The notes: generated by a model not told the origin, from the letters alone. A stretch of DNA of 16,264 bases from CAZOWM01 sp964583615 (GCA_964583615.1 CAZOWM010000063.1:1-16264), one strand, 5' to 3'; numbered from the stretch's first letter, positions 6,588 to 14,863 are shown. Translations and numbers: made by a program.

Positions 6588-9263
6588 TTATTCAGATGCA
6601 AAATCTCGTATCAGTCTGTGCAGGATTCCACTGTTTCGATAATACTCGTACTCGGCCGGGGTGTCGATTCGCGCCCTGACAGAGAAGGATCTATTATGCC
6701 CGGATTCTGCGTGCACGCTGATTTCGACGTCCTGCGCGGGGCCGGTTACATTTCCGATGTCGAAGGATTCCGTTCCTGTGAGCGTGAGGCTTTCTGTGCT
6801 GTCTCCGTCTCTGAATTGGAGGGGTAAAACCCCCATCCCGATGAGGTTGCTTCTGTGTATGCGCTCAAAACTTTGAGCGATTACGGCTCTGACTCCCAGA
6901 AGCGCGGTTCCCTTTGCCGCCCAGTCACGCGAGCTTCCCGCACCGTACTCCTTTCCAGCCAGAACAATGAGCGGGATTCCCTCATTTCGGTATTTTACCG
7001 CGGCATCAAATATGGAGAGTTGTTCTCCACTCGGGAAAAAAATCGTATATCCGCCTTCCGTGTCAGTGAGGAGCCTGTTTCTGATCCTGATGTTCCCGAA
7101 TGTTCCGCGCATCATCACTTCGTGGTTTCCCCTTCGTGACCCGTAGGTATTGAAATTTTTGGAATTTACACCCTGATCCATGAGCCATTTCCCTGCGGGA
7201 CTTTCCTCAGGAATCGCTCCTGCAGGAGAAATGTGATCTGTGGTGATCGTGTCTCCCAGCAAAACGAGCACCCGGGCCCCGCTGATCGAATCAATCTCAG
7301 GCACATCTCTGGACATGCCTTCGAAAAACGGAGGCTTCCTTATGTACGTTGAGGCGGCGTTCCACTGGAATACCTTTTCACTGTTGACTTTGACCTCGTT
7401 CCATGTTTCGTTTCCGGTAAACACGTTGCGGTATTCTTCACTGAACATAGCGGGTGAGATGAATTGCTTGACGAACGTTTCGATTTCCTCATTTGAAGGC
7501 CATATCTCTTTCAGGAAGACCGCTCTCCCGTTCGGGTCATACCCTACGGGTTCCGACGTCAGATCGATATCGATCCTGCCTGCAAGGGCAAAGGCAACGA
7601 CAAGGGGCGGCGAAGCGAGGAAATTCGCTCGCACATCGGGATGAATTCTTCCCTCGAAATTGCGGTTTCCTGATAATACCGAAGCGACAGCCAAGTCGTG
7701 CTCGTGTATTGCCCTGCTGACGGCGGGATTCAGTGGTCCGCTGTTTCCTATGCATGTTGTGCATCCGTATCCGACGAGGTGAAATCCGAGGGCTTCGAGA
7801 TATGGAAGAAGACCCGACTCTTCGAGGTAGCGCGTAACCACGCGGGAACCCGGCGCGAAGCTCGTCTTGACGTGGGGTGAAACGTGGAGGCCAAGTTCCA
7901 CGGCCTTTTTCGCGAGAAGGCCGGCTCCAATCAAAACAGAAGGATTGGAAGTATTGGTACAGCTCGTAATGGCTGAAATCACCACAGATCCGTTTTTCAG
8001 TTCAACCCGTGTTCCATTGATCTCCACCGTCACCGCATTTTCTGATTTCTTTCCCTTGTTTCCCGCTACCGTCGCCTGTACGGAATCCTTAACCTCTCTT
8101 AAAGGTATGTGGTCCTGAGGGCGTTTTGGACCCGCAATTGCAGGTTCTATGCTTTCCATGTCAAGCTCGATTACATCGTTGAATAGAGGATCAGGAGTGT
8201 TATCTGTGCGGAAGATCCCCTGAATCTTCGTGTACTGCTCGACAAGTGCCGTCTGCTTTTGTTTTCTCCCGGTGAAGCGGAGATAGGAGAGCGTTTCTGA
8301 GTCAACGGGAAAGAACGTCACGGTCGCTCCGTACTCCGGAGTCATGTTTGAAATGGTCGCCCTGTCCGGAAGGCTGAGGCTTGAAACGCCGGGACCGAAG
8401 AATTCCACGAATTTTCCGACAACCCCGTAATTTCTTAAAATTTTGGTAATTGCCAGCACTAGATCCGTGGCAGTGACGCCCGTTTCGAGCTTTCCCTTCA
8501 ATTTAAAACCGATCACATCAGGCATGACGAGCGATACTGGCTCTCCAAGAAGCCCCGCTTCCGCCTCTATTCCACCTACACCCCATCCGAGAACACCGAG
8601 TCCGTTGATCATCGTCGTGTGTGAATCTGTTCCCACAAGTGTGTCCGGAAACGCGATCCGCCCCTTCTCAGAACCGCGAACCGTCACGACGCTGGCCAGG
8701 TATTCGAGGTTGACCTGGTGCACGATACCGGTGGCAGGCGGTACAACACGAAAGCCCTCGAAAGTCTCCGCCCCCCACCGGAGGAACTCATAGCGCTCAC
8801 GGTTTCTCCTGAACTCGATCCTGGAGTTGTTTTCGAGCGCTCTCACGGTTCCGTAATGGTCGACCTGCACGGAATGGTCTATAACGAGGTCGACAGGAAT
8901 GCGAGGATTGATCTTTGCGGGATCGCAGCCGAAACCGATAAGTGCGTCTCTCATGGCTGCGAGATCCACAACTGCCGGGACACCGGTGAAATCCTGCATC
9001 ACGATACGCGAGGGTTTGAAAGGTATTTCTTCACCTTTGTTCGATCTCGGGTTCCATCCTGCGACTCGCCGGACGTCTTCCCCGGTAATGGTCTTTTCGT
9101 CTACCTGGCGAAGCACAGCCTCCAGGATGATCTTCACCGTGAAGGGCAGGCGCGAGACACCCCCTGCACCCTTTTTCTCGAGTTCTTCAAGGCTGTAATA
9201 CGACAGCGAGCCGATATCCGTGTGAAGAGTCTTTTTGGTACCAAATGAGTCGATACCTTCCAT
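6588..9263 (-). CDS. acnA: Aconitate hydratase A
   Basis: 891 residues, the same length as E. coli AcnA. It isomerises citrate and isocitrate through cis-aconitate in the citric acid cycle, using a [4Fe-4S] cluster. The cluster cysteines are Cys435 (AITSCTNTSNPS), Cys501 and Cys504 (GYGCTTCIGNSG). Other family signatures are VPAVVDLAAMRDA (95-107), VGTDSHTTMINGLGV (210-224) and, in the C-terminal swivel domain, GDTITTDHISPAG and GAGSSRDWAAKG. The start at 9263 is chosen for its GGGAGG five to six bases upstream; upstream ATGs near 9287 have a poorly spaced site. It diverges from the mdh pair, and the shared 197 bases hold promoters and inverted repeats. nifSU nearby could supply its cluster. 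This is the AcnA/IRP1 type, not AcnB. Confidence 0.97.
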   Translation of the reverse strand: MEGIDSFGTKKTLHTDIGSLSYYSLEELEKKGAGGVSRLPFTVKIILEAVLRQVDEKTITGEDVRRVAGWNPRSNKGEEIPFKPSRIVMQDFTGVPAVVDLAAMRDALIGFGCDPAKINPRIPVDLVIDHSVQVDHYGTVRALENNSRIEFRRNRERYEFLRWGAETFEGFRVVPPATGIVHQVNLEYLASVVTVRGSEKGRIAFPDTLVGTDSHTTMINGLGVLGWGVGGIEAEAGLLGEPVSLVMPDVIGFKLKGKLETGVTATDLVLAITKILRNYGVVGKFVEFFGPGVSSLSLPDRATISNMTPEYGATVTFFPVDSETLSYLRFTGRKQKQTALVEQYTKIQGIFRTDNTPDPLFNDVIELDMESIEPAIAGPKRPQDHIPLREVKDSVQATVAGNKGKKSENAVTVEINGTRVELKNGSVVISAITSCTNTSNPSVLIGAGLLAKKAVELGLHVSPHVKTSFAPGSRVVTRYLEESGLLPYLEALGFHLVGYGCTTCIGNSGPLNPAVSRAIHEHDLAVASVLSGNRNFEGRIHPDVRANFLASPPLVVAFALAGRIDIDLTSEPVGYDPNGRAVFLKEIWPSNEEIETFVKQFISPAMFSEEYRNVFTGNETWNEVKVNSEKVFQWNAASTYIRKPPFFEGMSRDVPEIDSISGARVLVLLGDTITTDHISPAGAIPEESPAGKWLMDQGVNSKNFNTYGSRRGNHEVMMRGTFGNIRIRNRLLTDTEGGYTIFFPSGEQLSIFDAAVKYRNEGIPLIVLAGKEYGAGSSRDWAAKGTALLGVRAVIAQSFERIHRSNLIGMGVLPLQFRDGDSTESLTLTGTESFDIGNVTGPAQDVEISVHAESGHNRSFSVRARIDTPAEYEYYRNSGILHRLIRDFASE

Positions 9264-9301
9264 TTTTTCCTCCCTTGTATGCATCATTCTCTCCAAAATT
9301 T

Positions 9302-9329
9302 AATATAATAGGCTTGCGGGAGAAATTAA
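9302..9329 (-). promoter_or_regulatory. acnA: Candidate acnA promoter
   Basis: On the minus strand, TTAATT (9329-9324) and TATATT (9307-9302) are 16 bases apart. An overlapping alternative is TTGTGG (9335-9330) with TATTAT (9310-9305) at 19 bases. Either would start transcription about 30 bases before the acnA ATG. Confidence 0.4.
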
Positions 9330-9340
9330 CCACAATTTCT
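9321..9340. promoter_or_regulatory. Operator-like inverted repeat over the acnA -35 region
   Basis: AGAAATT (9321-9327) and AATTTCT (9334-9340) form a perfect 7-base inverted repeat with a 6-base spacer. The 20-base site covers both possible acnA -35 elements, as expected for a dimeric repressor. The binding protein is unknown. Confidence 0.45.
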
Positions 9341-9367
9341 TCCTCATGTGCCGGGGCAGTCGAAAAC

Positions 9368-9377
9368 CGATGCATCG
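9368..9377. repeat. Perfect 10-base palindrome in the acnA/mdh divergent region
   Basis: CGATGCATCG is fully self-complementary and lies between the two divergent promoters, just upstream of the GGTCA half-site cluster. Alone it is short enough to be chance. Its position makes it a possible regulator contact. Confidence 0.3.
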
Positions 9378-9382
9378 ACGGC

Positions 9383-9414
9383 GGTCAATTCGCCTTGACC
9401 CGGCAATCCGGTCA
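9383..9414. promoter_or_regulatory. GGTCA half-site cluster over the mdh -35 element
   Basis: GGTCAA (9383-9388) and TTGACC (9395-9400) form a perfect 6-base inverted repeat with a 6-base spacer, and the right arm is the mdh -35 itself. A third GGTCA (9410-9414) falls in the promoter spacer, inverted relative to the middle arm. The arrangement suggests a repressor that would block polymerase. Confidence 0.45.
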
Positions 9415-9423
9415 CAATATCAT
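9395..9423 (+). promoter_or_regulatory. Predicted promoter of the tandem mdh pair
   Basis: TTGACC (9395-9400) and TATCAT (9418-9423) with exactly 17 bases between. Transcription would start near 9430, about 31 bases before the first mdh ATG. The -35 matches five of six consensus bases. Confidence 0.6.
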
Positions 9424-9460
9424 TATCTATTATGTCAAAAGCACGTGTAAGGGAGTACCA

Positions 9461-10384
9461 ATGAAACGTGTCAGCATCATTGGCAGTGGAAATGTGGGAG
9501 CAAATACAGCGTTCTTCTTGGTGGAGAAGGGAATTGCCGAAGTGACTCTCTTTGACACGAAACAGGGAATTCCGAAAGGGAACGCTTTGGATATTATGGA
9601 GGCGGCTCCCATCAGAACTTACCGCACCTCGGTAAGCGGTGCGGAAACCTTTGACGAGATCAGAGGGTCGGACGTTGTGGTGCTCGCAGCAGGGAGTGTA
9701 AGAAAACCAGGTATGCAGAGGGAGGACCTCTTCGAGGAAAACCTTCAGGTAATCAAACAGTGGGCAAAACCGGTTGGAAATTTAGCGCCGGAGAGCACGG
9801 TCGTTGTCCTGACCGAACCCGTAGACCTCCTCACCACCGTATTCGTAAGAGAATCCGGGATGAAGCGTGAGCAGGTGTTGGGTGTCGGAGGAATCCTTGA
9901 CTCCACGCGGCTCGTTTTCGCACTATCGCGTGACATGGGGGTCTCGCCCGAAAATGTTTCGGCGCTCGTGATCGGCCAGCACGGGAGTGAAATGATCGGC
10001 CTCGCCCAGTGTTCCTGCGTTTCTGGAATCCCGGTTCTGAACCTGATGCTTCCCGAACAGTTCGAGTCTTTGGTAAACGAAGTGAGAAATGCGGGAGACT
10101 TCATCGTGGAGATGGCCAAACGATCAACCGCATACTATGCTCCCTCGGCAGCTGCCGCAGAAGTCGCGGACGCAGTGTGCAGAAATACACGCAGGATCCT
10201 TTCCGTCTCACTGGTCTTAAAGGGTGAGTACGGCATCGAAGGTATCGCCATGAGTGTTCCGGCAGTGGTCGGCGAGCGGGGAGTATCGAGAATTTTTCTG
10301 CCTCGTCTCAGCGCAGCGCAGAAGATCCAGTTTTCACGGTCTGCGGAAAAAATGCTGGAAAAAATCGGGAAGGAATTTTCATGA
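9461..10384 (+). CDS. Divergent malate/lactate dehydrogenase-family protein (first of tandem pair)
   Basis: 307 residues, normal for LDH-like malate dehydrogenases. ATG 9461 follows AAGGGAG at good spacing. The NAD-binding GSGNVG (8-13) is followed by an acidic residue (Asp32), which indicates NAD rather than NADP. The substrate loop RKPGMQREDL (81-90) has Arg81, which favours malate/oxaloacetate, and Arg87. The catalytic Asp147 and Arg150 (GGILDSTR) and His174 (IGQHG) are kept. The usual TNP motif, however, is TEP: the highly conserved substrate-site Asn is Glu119. The loop after the histidine also departs from the norm (GQHGSEMIGL in place of GGHGDSMVPL). It may act on another 2-hydroxyacid, have low activity, or serve as a partner subunit for the second copy. 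Its stop overlaps the next start (ATGA), so the two are translationally coupled. Confidence 0.85.
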   Translation: MKRVSIIGSGNVGANTAFFLVEKGIAEVTLFDTKQGIPKGNALDIMEAAPIRTYRTSVSGAETFDEIRGSDVVVLAAGSVRKPGMQREDLFEENLQVIKQWAKPVGNLAPESTVVVLTEPVDLLTTVFVRESGMKREQVLGVGGILDSTRLVFALSRDMGVSPENVSALVIGQHGSEMIGLAQCSCVSGIPVLNLMLPEQFESLVNEVRNAGDFIVEMAKRSTAYYAPSAAAAEVADAVCRNTRRILSVSLVLKGEYGIEGIAMSVPAVVGERGVSRIFLPRLSAAQKIQFSRSAEKMLEKIGKEFS

Positions 10385-11313
10385 GCACGGTCTCTGTAAT
10401 CGGAGCAGGCAATGTCGGTGCCACGACGGTATATTACATCGCGGAGAGAAATATTGCGGACATTGTCATGATCGACATTGTGGAGGGAATGCCGCAGAGT
10501 AAGGGCCTCGACTTTCTCCACTCCTCACCGCTCAGACAGTACAACGTGAGGATTTTCGGAACAAACAGCTACAAAGAGATCGCGGGATCTGACGTGGTCG
10601 TGTTCACAGCGGGAATCGCCCGGAAACCGGGGATGGATAGAATGGATCTTCTCAAGACGAACGCGCGCATCGCACATTCCGCAGCCCTGGAGATTGCCAG
10701 GTACGCTCCTGATGCGGTTGTCGTTGCCGTGACCAACCCGCTTGACGTCATCGCGATGGTTCTGCTGCGGGGAACGGGGTTCGATCCGAACAGGGTGCTC
10801 GGTATGGCCGGCGTTCTCGATTCGACACGATTTCGCTATTTTATCGCTGAGAAACTGAACGTCTGGCCGGGTGATGTAAGAGCCATGGTACTGGGCGGCC
10901 ACGGAGACAGTATGGTTCCTCTGAAACGATACACGTCTGTTGGAGGGATTCCGATTACGGAACTGCTCGACGAACACTCGATTGAACAGCTCATTGAGAG
11001 AACGAGAGCGGGGGGCGCGGAAATTGTAGGGTATCTGAAGACGGGAAGTGCATATTACGCACCTGCAGCTTCAGTGGCAAAGATGGTCGAATCGATCGTG
11101 AAGGACGAGAAACGGTTGATTCCCGCAGCTGCATACCTCCAGGGAGAGTACGGGTACTCAGATATATTCCTGGGTGTTCCCGTTCTACTCGGGAAAAATG
11201 GTGTGGAAAAAATCGTCGAGATCGAACTCTCGGAACAGGAGAAGAATGCTCTGGACAGGTCAGCCGAGGCGGTAAAGGCCGGCATCAGATCTCTTGATTC
11301 CTTATCGCTATAA
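10381..11313 (+). CDS. mdh: NAD-dependent malate dehydrogenase (second of tandem pair)
   Basis: 310 residues. It oxidises malate to oxaloacetate in the citric acid cycle, or runs in reverse. All key residues are present and align one-for-one with the upstream copy: GAGNVG (8-13), Asp32, Arg81 in ARKPGMDRMDLL, Arg87, Asn119 in VTNPLDV, Asp147 and Arg150 in AGVLDSTR, and His174 in GGHGDSMVPL. Arg81 separates malate dehydrogenases from lactate dehydrogenases, which have Gln there. This is the tetrameric LDH-like (MDH type 3) group. The ATG overlaps the previous stop by four bases, so equal expression of both copies is expected. It shares its control region with acnA. Confidence 0.93.
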   Translation: MSTVSVIGAGNVGATTVYYIAERNIADIVMIDIVEGMPQSKGLDFLHSSPLRQYNVRIFGTNSYKEIAGSDVVVFTAGIARKPGMDRMDLLKTNARIAHSAALEIARYAPDAVVVAVTNPLDVIAMVLLRGTGFDPNRVLGMAGVLDSTRFRYFIAEKLNVWPGDVRAMVLGGHGDSMVPLKRYTSVGGIPITELLDEHSIEQLIERTRAGGAEIVGYLKTGSAYYAPAASVAKMVESIVKDEKRLIPAAAYLQGEYGYSDIFLGVPVLLGKNGVEKIVEIELSEQEKNALDRSAEAVKAGIRSLDSLSL

Positions 11314-11338
11314 CGCCCCACACCAAAGCTCTGCCGAG

Positions 11339-11367
11339 TTACACCGGCTCGAGATTCCGCCTATCAT
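11339..11367 (+). promoter_or_regulatory. Predicted promoter of the M16 protease gene
   Basis: TTACAC (11339-11344) and TATCAT (11362-11367) are 17 bases apart. Transcription would start near 11374, inside the palindrome at 11371-11383 and about 28 bases before the ATG. Confidence 0.45.
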
Positions 11368-11370
11368 CCA

Positions 11371-11383
11371 TTTACAGTGTAAA
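11371..11383. promoter_or_regulatory. Operator-like palindrome TTTACA-G-TGTAAA
   Basis: A perfect 6-1-6 palindrome at the predicted transcription start and 18 bases before the protease ATG, just upstream of its ribosome binding site (AGGAG at 11391). A repressor bound here would block initiation. As an RNA hairpin it would be weak. Confidence 0.4.
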
Positions 11384-11401
11384 CGAACACAGGAGCGGGA
11401 G

Positions 11402-12664
11402 ATGGCGAAAAAATTTATCATGGGAAACGGCACTGCAGTGCTTTACGACCACATACCGTCTTCTCGTTCCGTTTCGCTCGGATTCTGGTTGAACAACGGG
11501 TCGAGGGACGAAGAGGAAAACCAAAGAGGATTCTCTCACTTCACTGAACACATGCTTTTCAAGGGAACAGAAAGCAGAGACTACCGTACCATTGCACAGG
11601 AGATAGACAACATAGGTGGCGAAATCAATGGTGTTACCGGCAAGGAAAGCACATACTATTATGTGAATGTCGCCGCGGAGCATTTCGAGCGTGCGTTTGA
11701 TGTTCTGAGCGACATGTTTTTTTATTCCGCGTTTCCTGCACCGGAGTTTGAAAAAGAGCGGCGCATTATCCTCGAGGAAGGAGATATGATCCGTGACGAC
11801 CCGGAAGACTGGGTTTTCGAGCTTTTTGAAAAGGCGCTCTGGAGGGCCCATCCTCTTGGGCTGCCGGTTATCGGAGAAAAGGAGAACATCAGAAGTACTC
11901 GGCTCGAGGATCTGACCGGCTTCTATCACAGTCTGTACACATCTTCTTCCTTGATCATTTCGGTAGCGGGAAACATTTCAGAAAAGAGGCTTCTGAGGAG
12001 TATGGAAAACATACTGCCGAATGAAAAGGGTGCAGGTTGTTTCCGATTGCCGAGACGCAGACCAACGCCCGCGGCACGGTCCTTTTACAGGAACAGAAGG
12101 ATCAAGCAGGTTTATTTCGTGTGCGGAAGGGAAGGATTCGGATATAACAGCGAAGACCGTTTCAGCATGGAGCTTCTCAACATGATAATCGGAAGCAGCT
12201 TCAGTTCCCGTCTTTTCCAGAACATTCGAGAGAAGCGCGGCCTCTGCTATGCCATAGGATCAAGCACAACGAGTTACGGTGATACGGGAGAGTTCACCAT
12301 CAGTTTCTCGACGAGCAGAAAAAACCTGCACCAGGTTCTCGATGCTGTTGATCATGAACTGAGGCGTATAAAAACGGGAGATGTAAAAAAAGAGGAGCTG
12401 CAAGACGCAAAAGGAAGGTTCAGGGGGAATTACATTCTCGCAGAGGAAAACAACGAGTGGAAAATGGTCAGAATGGCGGTCCAGGAGTGTGTGTTCGGCA
12501 GAATCGTCCCCCGCGAGGAAACTCTCGACAGAATAGAACGGGTCACGATGACCGATGTAAACAGAGTCGCCTGTGCACTGTTGAACAGCAGCTCATTCAG
12601 TTCTGCATGTGTCGGACCGTGCAGAAACGCGCGATGGCTCAAGAACTATCATTTTTCCTTTTAA
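11402..12664 (+). CDS. M16-family zinc peptidase (insulinase/mitochondrial processing peptidase-like)
   Basis: 420 residues, the length of the compact bacterial M16B peptidases. The inverted zinc motif H-x-x-E-H is at 46-50 (HFTEHMLFKGT), with the third ligand in RIILEE at about 125-126, at the usual distance. A C-terminal inactive-half domain holds the REKRGLCYAIGS segment that completes the active site. ATG 11402 follows AGGAG by six bases. There is no signal peptide, so it acts in the cytoplasm, where such enzymes degrade peptides or process small proteins. In many bacteria an M16B gene sits between pnp and dut; here dut follows 79 bases downstream but pnp is absent and the mdh pair lies upstream. 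A palindrome at the predicted promoter suggests regulation. Confidence 0.93.
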   Translation: MAKKFIMGNGTAVLYDHIPSSRSVSLGFWLNNGSRDEEENQRGFSHFTEHMLFKGTESRDYRTIAQEIDNIGGEINGVTGKESTYYYVNVAAEHFERAFDVLSDMFFYSAFPAPEFEKERRIILEEGDMIRDDPEDWVFELFEKALWRAHPLGLPVIGEKENIRSTRLEDLTGFYHSLYTSSSLIISVAGNISEKRLLRSMENILPNEKGAGCFRLPRRRPTPAARSFYRNRRIKQVYFVCGREGFGYNSEDRFSMELLNMIIGSSFSSRLFQNIREKRGLCYAIGSSTTSYGDTGEFTISFSTSRKNLHQVLDAVDHELRRIKTGDVKKEELQDAKGRFRGNYILAEENNEWKMVRMAVQECVFGRIVPREETLDRIERVTMTDVNRVACALLNSSSFSSACVGPCRNARWLKNYHFSF

Positions 12665-12678
12665 GCAAAAATTTCATA

Positions 12679-12707
12679 TTACATCGAATCGGGTTTTCTG
12701 TTACAAT
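12679..12707 (+). promoter_or_regulatory. dut: Predicted extended -10 promoter of dut
   Basis: TTACAT (12679-12684) and TACAAT (12702-12707) are 17 bases apart, with a TG one base before the -10 (TGTTACAAT), the extended -10 signature. Transcription would start near 12714, beyond the ATG at 12711, which supports translation from the ATG at 12744. Confidence 0.6.
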
Positions 12708-12743
12708 CAAATGGTATTTCACGAGTATCTACGGTCATCCGAT

Positions 12744-13187
12744 ATGAAGGTAAAAGTATATCGCTTGAACAAAAAGAATCCGGTTCCCGGTTACATGTCG
12801 TCGGGTGCGAGCGGAGTCGACCTCTACGCTTCTCTTCAGCAGGCTGTGGAGATACCGCAGGGAGGGACAGCGTGCATTCCAGCAGGGATCATTGTGTGCA
12901 TTCCGCAGGGGTACGAAGCACAAGTGAGGCCGCGCAGCGGGCTTGCGGCACGAAACGGCGTGACGGTATTGAACTCACCGGGAACGGTTGATTCCGACTA
13001 TAGAGGAGAGGTGAAGGTCGTGCTGGTTAATCACGGCTCTGAGAAATTCATCGTGCGAAGCGGCATGCGCATCGCACAAATGGTCTTTGCGAAAGTCGAG
13101 AAAGCGGATATCATAGAAACCTCGCACCAGGAATCGTTGGATCAGACTGAGAGGAACGGCGGCGGGTTTGGGCACACAGGAGTTTGA
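12744..13187 (+). CDS. dut: dUTP diphosphatase
   Basis: 147 residues, typical of trimeric dUTPases. It hydrolyses dUTP to dUMP and pyrophosphate, keeping uracil out of DNA and supplying dUMP for thymidylate. All five family motifs are present in order: SGVDLYA (23-29), RPRSGLA (62-68), GTVDSDYRGEV (80-90, catalytic Asp83), RIAQMVF (109-115) and RNGGGFGHTG (137-146, the P-loop-like arm that closes over the substrate). ATG 12744 is preferred although its ribosome binding site is weak, because the upstream in-frame ATG at 12711 precedes the predicted transcription start. It is followed after three bases by the RNase J gene. Confidence 0.96.
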   Translation: MKVKVYRLNKKNPVPGYMSSGASGVDLYASLQQAVEIPQGGTACIPAGIIVCIPQGYEAQVRPRSGLAARNGVTVLNSPGTVDSDYRGEVKVVLVNHGSEKFIVRSGMRIAQMVFAKVEKADIIETSHQESLDQTERNGGGFGHTGV

Positions 13188-13190
13188 GCT

Positions 13191-14852
13191 ATGGGAAAGG
13201 ACAACAGCATCCGGCTAATACCAATCGGGGGCCTTGGAGAGATCGGAAAGAACATGATGCTTCTCGAATATTGCGGAAAGATTATCATTATCGACGCAGG
13301 CATGATGTTTCCCGACGATCAGCTTCACGGAATCGATTTTATCATCCCTGACATATCCTATGTATTGGAGAACCGTGAAAAGGTGATCGCCGTTATTCTC
13401 ACTCACGGCCACGAAGATCATATCGGCGCGCTTCCCTACCTCCTGAAAGAGATAAACGTGCCGGTGTACGGCACCAAGCTGACACTCGGGTTCGCTAAGA
13501 ACAGACTCGAAGAGCACTCTTTTCTGCAGCAGCCGGAATTGAAGGAAATTCATCCCAGGCAGGTTGTTCAGTTTGGTGAGGTGAGCGCTGAGTTCTTCCG
13601 CGTGTGTCACAGTATTGCCGACGGTGTCGGGATCGCATTTTACACTCCCCAGGGGATTATCGTGCATTCAGGAGACTTCAAGGTGGACTTTACGCCGATA
13701 GACGGCAATTATCTCGATTTCCAAAAGCTTACGGAACTCGGTGAGAAGGGGATTCACGTATTGCTGTCAGACTCAACGAATGCGGAAAAGGAGGGGTACA
13801 CACCGTCGGAGAGCAAGCTGAGCGGAGCACTGCTTGAAACAATCGCAGGTGCGGAAGGGAGAGTTCTCGTTGCGACATTCGCGTCAAACATACACCGTAT
13901 CCAGCAGGTGTTCGACATCTGCCAGCGTGAGAATAAAAAGATCGCGATCCTCGGAATGAGCATGGAAAAAAACATCGCTATGGCCAAATCCCTCGGGTAC
14001 CTTGCATTTGATGAGAGTAGTATTATTTCTCCCGAGAAGGTAAACTCTTACAAGAGGAGCAGGGTGGTGGTACTTACGACAGGCTCCCAGGGAGAGCCTA
14101 TGTCGGCACTGTCACGCATCGCTCACAATCAGTTCAGATCTTTTGAAATAGAGAGAGGAGACACAGTTATCCTTTCCGCATCGATCATTCCGGGGAATGA
14201 GAAAACGGTTTCAAAAATCGTGAACTCGTTTTTCAAACGAGGCGCATCGGTTTTTTATGAAGGATTCGAAGATATGCATGTGTCGGGTCACGCCTCGAGG
14301 GAGGAGCTGAAGCTTCTTCTGGCCATGACCAGGCCGAAATATTTTATTCCGATTCACGGAGAGCTCCGGCATCTGATTCATCATTCCAATCTCGCAAAGC
14401 TCATGGGAGTCAAGGAGGGGAATATCATAATTGCTGAGGACGGGGACGTGATTGTGGTTGACGAAAGCGGAGTGAATATCACAGAAAATGTGCCTGCAGG
14501 CAATATCTATATAGACTGCAGAAACGACGGGGATATCAAAAACAGCGTGCTTCGAGACAGACAACGTCTTGCGAACAACGGAATCGTCATCGTAGTGGTG
14601 ACTGTGAGCGGTGCGGACAGGGGAATTTTCGAACCGGAGATCGTGGCACGGGGGTTTGTCTTTCCCCATAAGCCGGAGGTTTTTATCTCTCAGGTGAAAC
14701 TGTTCGTAATGAAAACCGTTCGGGACCTGATGCGAAAATACGGGAATACGCCCATCAACATGAAAATCGGCCTGGCAGAGGCGCTCCGAGCGTATTTCAA
14801 AAAGGAAATCGGCGCCGCTCCCGTGGTAGTCCCCGTGATTGTCGAAGTTTGA
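13191..14852 (+). CDS. rnj: Ribonuclease J
   Basis: 553 residues, close to B. subtilis RNase J1 (555). It is a metallo-beta-lactamase/beta-CASP nuclease with 5'-3' exo- and endonuclease activity in mRNA decay and RNA maturation. The metal ligands are visible: His72, His74, Asp76 and His77 in LTHGHEDHIG, His140 in RVCHSIAD, and Asp162 in HSGDF. Downstream, the beta-CASP signatures are HVSGHASREEL and the late histidine in IPIHGE. The C-terminal domain (about 450-553) is the usual RNase J extension. AGGAG lies eight bases before ATG 13191, inside the end of dut, and the 3-base gap implies joint transcription and coupling. Its presence suggests an RNase J-based rather than an RNase E-based degradation pathway. 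Confidence 0.95.
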   Translation: MGKDNSIRLIPIGGLGEIGKNMMLLEYCGKIIIIDAGMMFPDDQLHGIDFIIPDISYVLENREKVIAVILTHGHEDHIGALPYLLKEINVPVYGTKLTLGFAKNRLEEHSFLQQPELKEIHPRQVVQFGEVSAEFFRVCHSIADGVGIAFYTPQGIIVHSGDFKVDFTPIDGNYLDFQKLTELGEKGIHVLLSDSTNAEKEGYTPSESKLSGALLETIAGAEGRVLVATFASNIHRIQQVFDICQRENKKIAILGMSMEKNIAMAKSLGYLAFDESSIISPEKVNSYKRSRVVVLTTGSQGEPMSALSRIAHNQFRSFEIERGDTVILSASIIPGNEKTVSKIVNSFFKRGASVFYEGFEDMHVSGHASREELKLLLAMTRPKYFIPIHGELRHLIHHSNLAKLMGVKEGNIIIAEDGDVIVVDESGVNITENVPAGNIYIDCRNDGDIKNSVLRDRQRLANNGIVIVVVTVSGADRGIFEPEIVARGFVFPHKPEVFISQVKLFVMKTVRDLMRKYGNTPINMKIGLAEALRAYFKKEIGAAPVVVPVIVEV

Positions 14853-14863
14853 TGGAGGATTGA

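Noticed and set aside
8443..9248. Long open frames on the plus strand opposite acnA
   Set aside because: They are antisense to a well-supported gene with intact catalytic motifs and encode no recognisable family.
9245..9460. An in-frame upstream extension of the first mdh to about 379 residues
   Set aside because: The predicted promoter (9395-9423) and the AAGGGAG site before ATG 9461 fix the start, and the added residues do not resemble any part of the MDH family. The extension would also overlap the acnA start.
12609..12743. A longer dUTPase starting upstream, including at ATG 12711
   Set aside because: Those codons overlap the M16 coding end and lie before the predicted transcription start, and family dUTPases begin near MKVKVYRLN.
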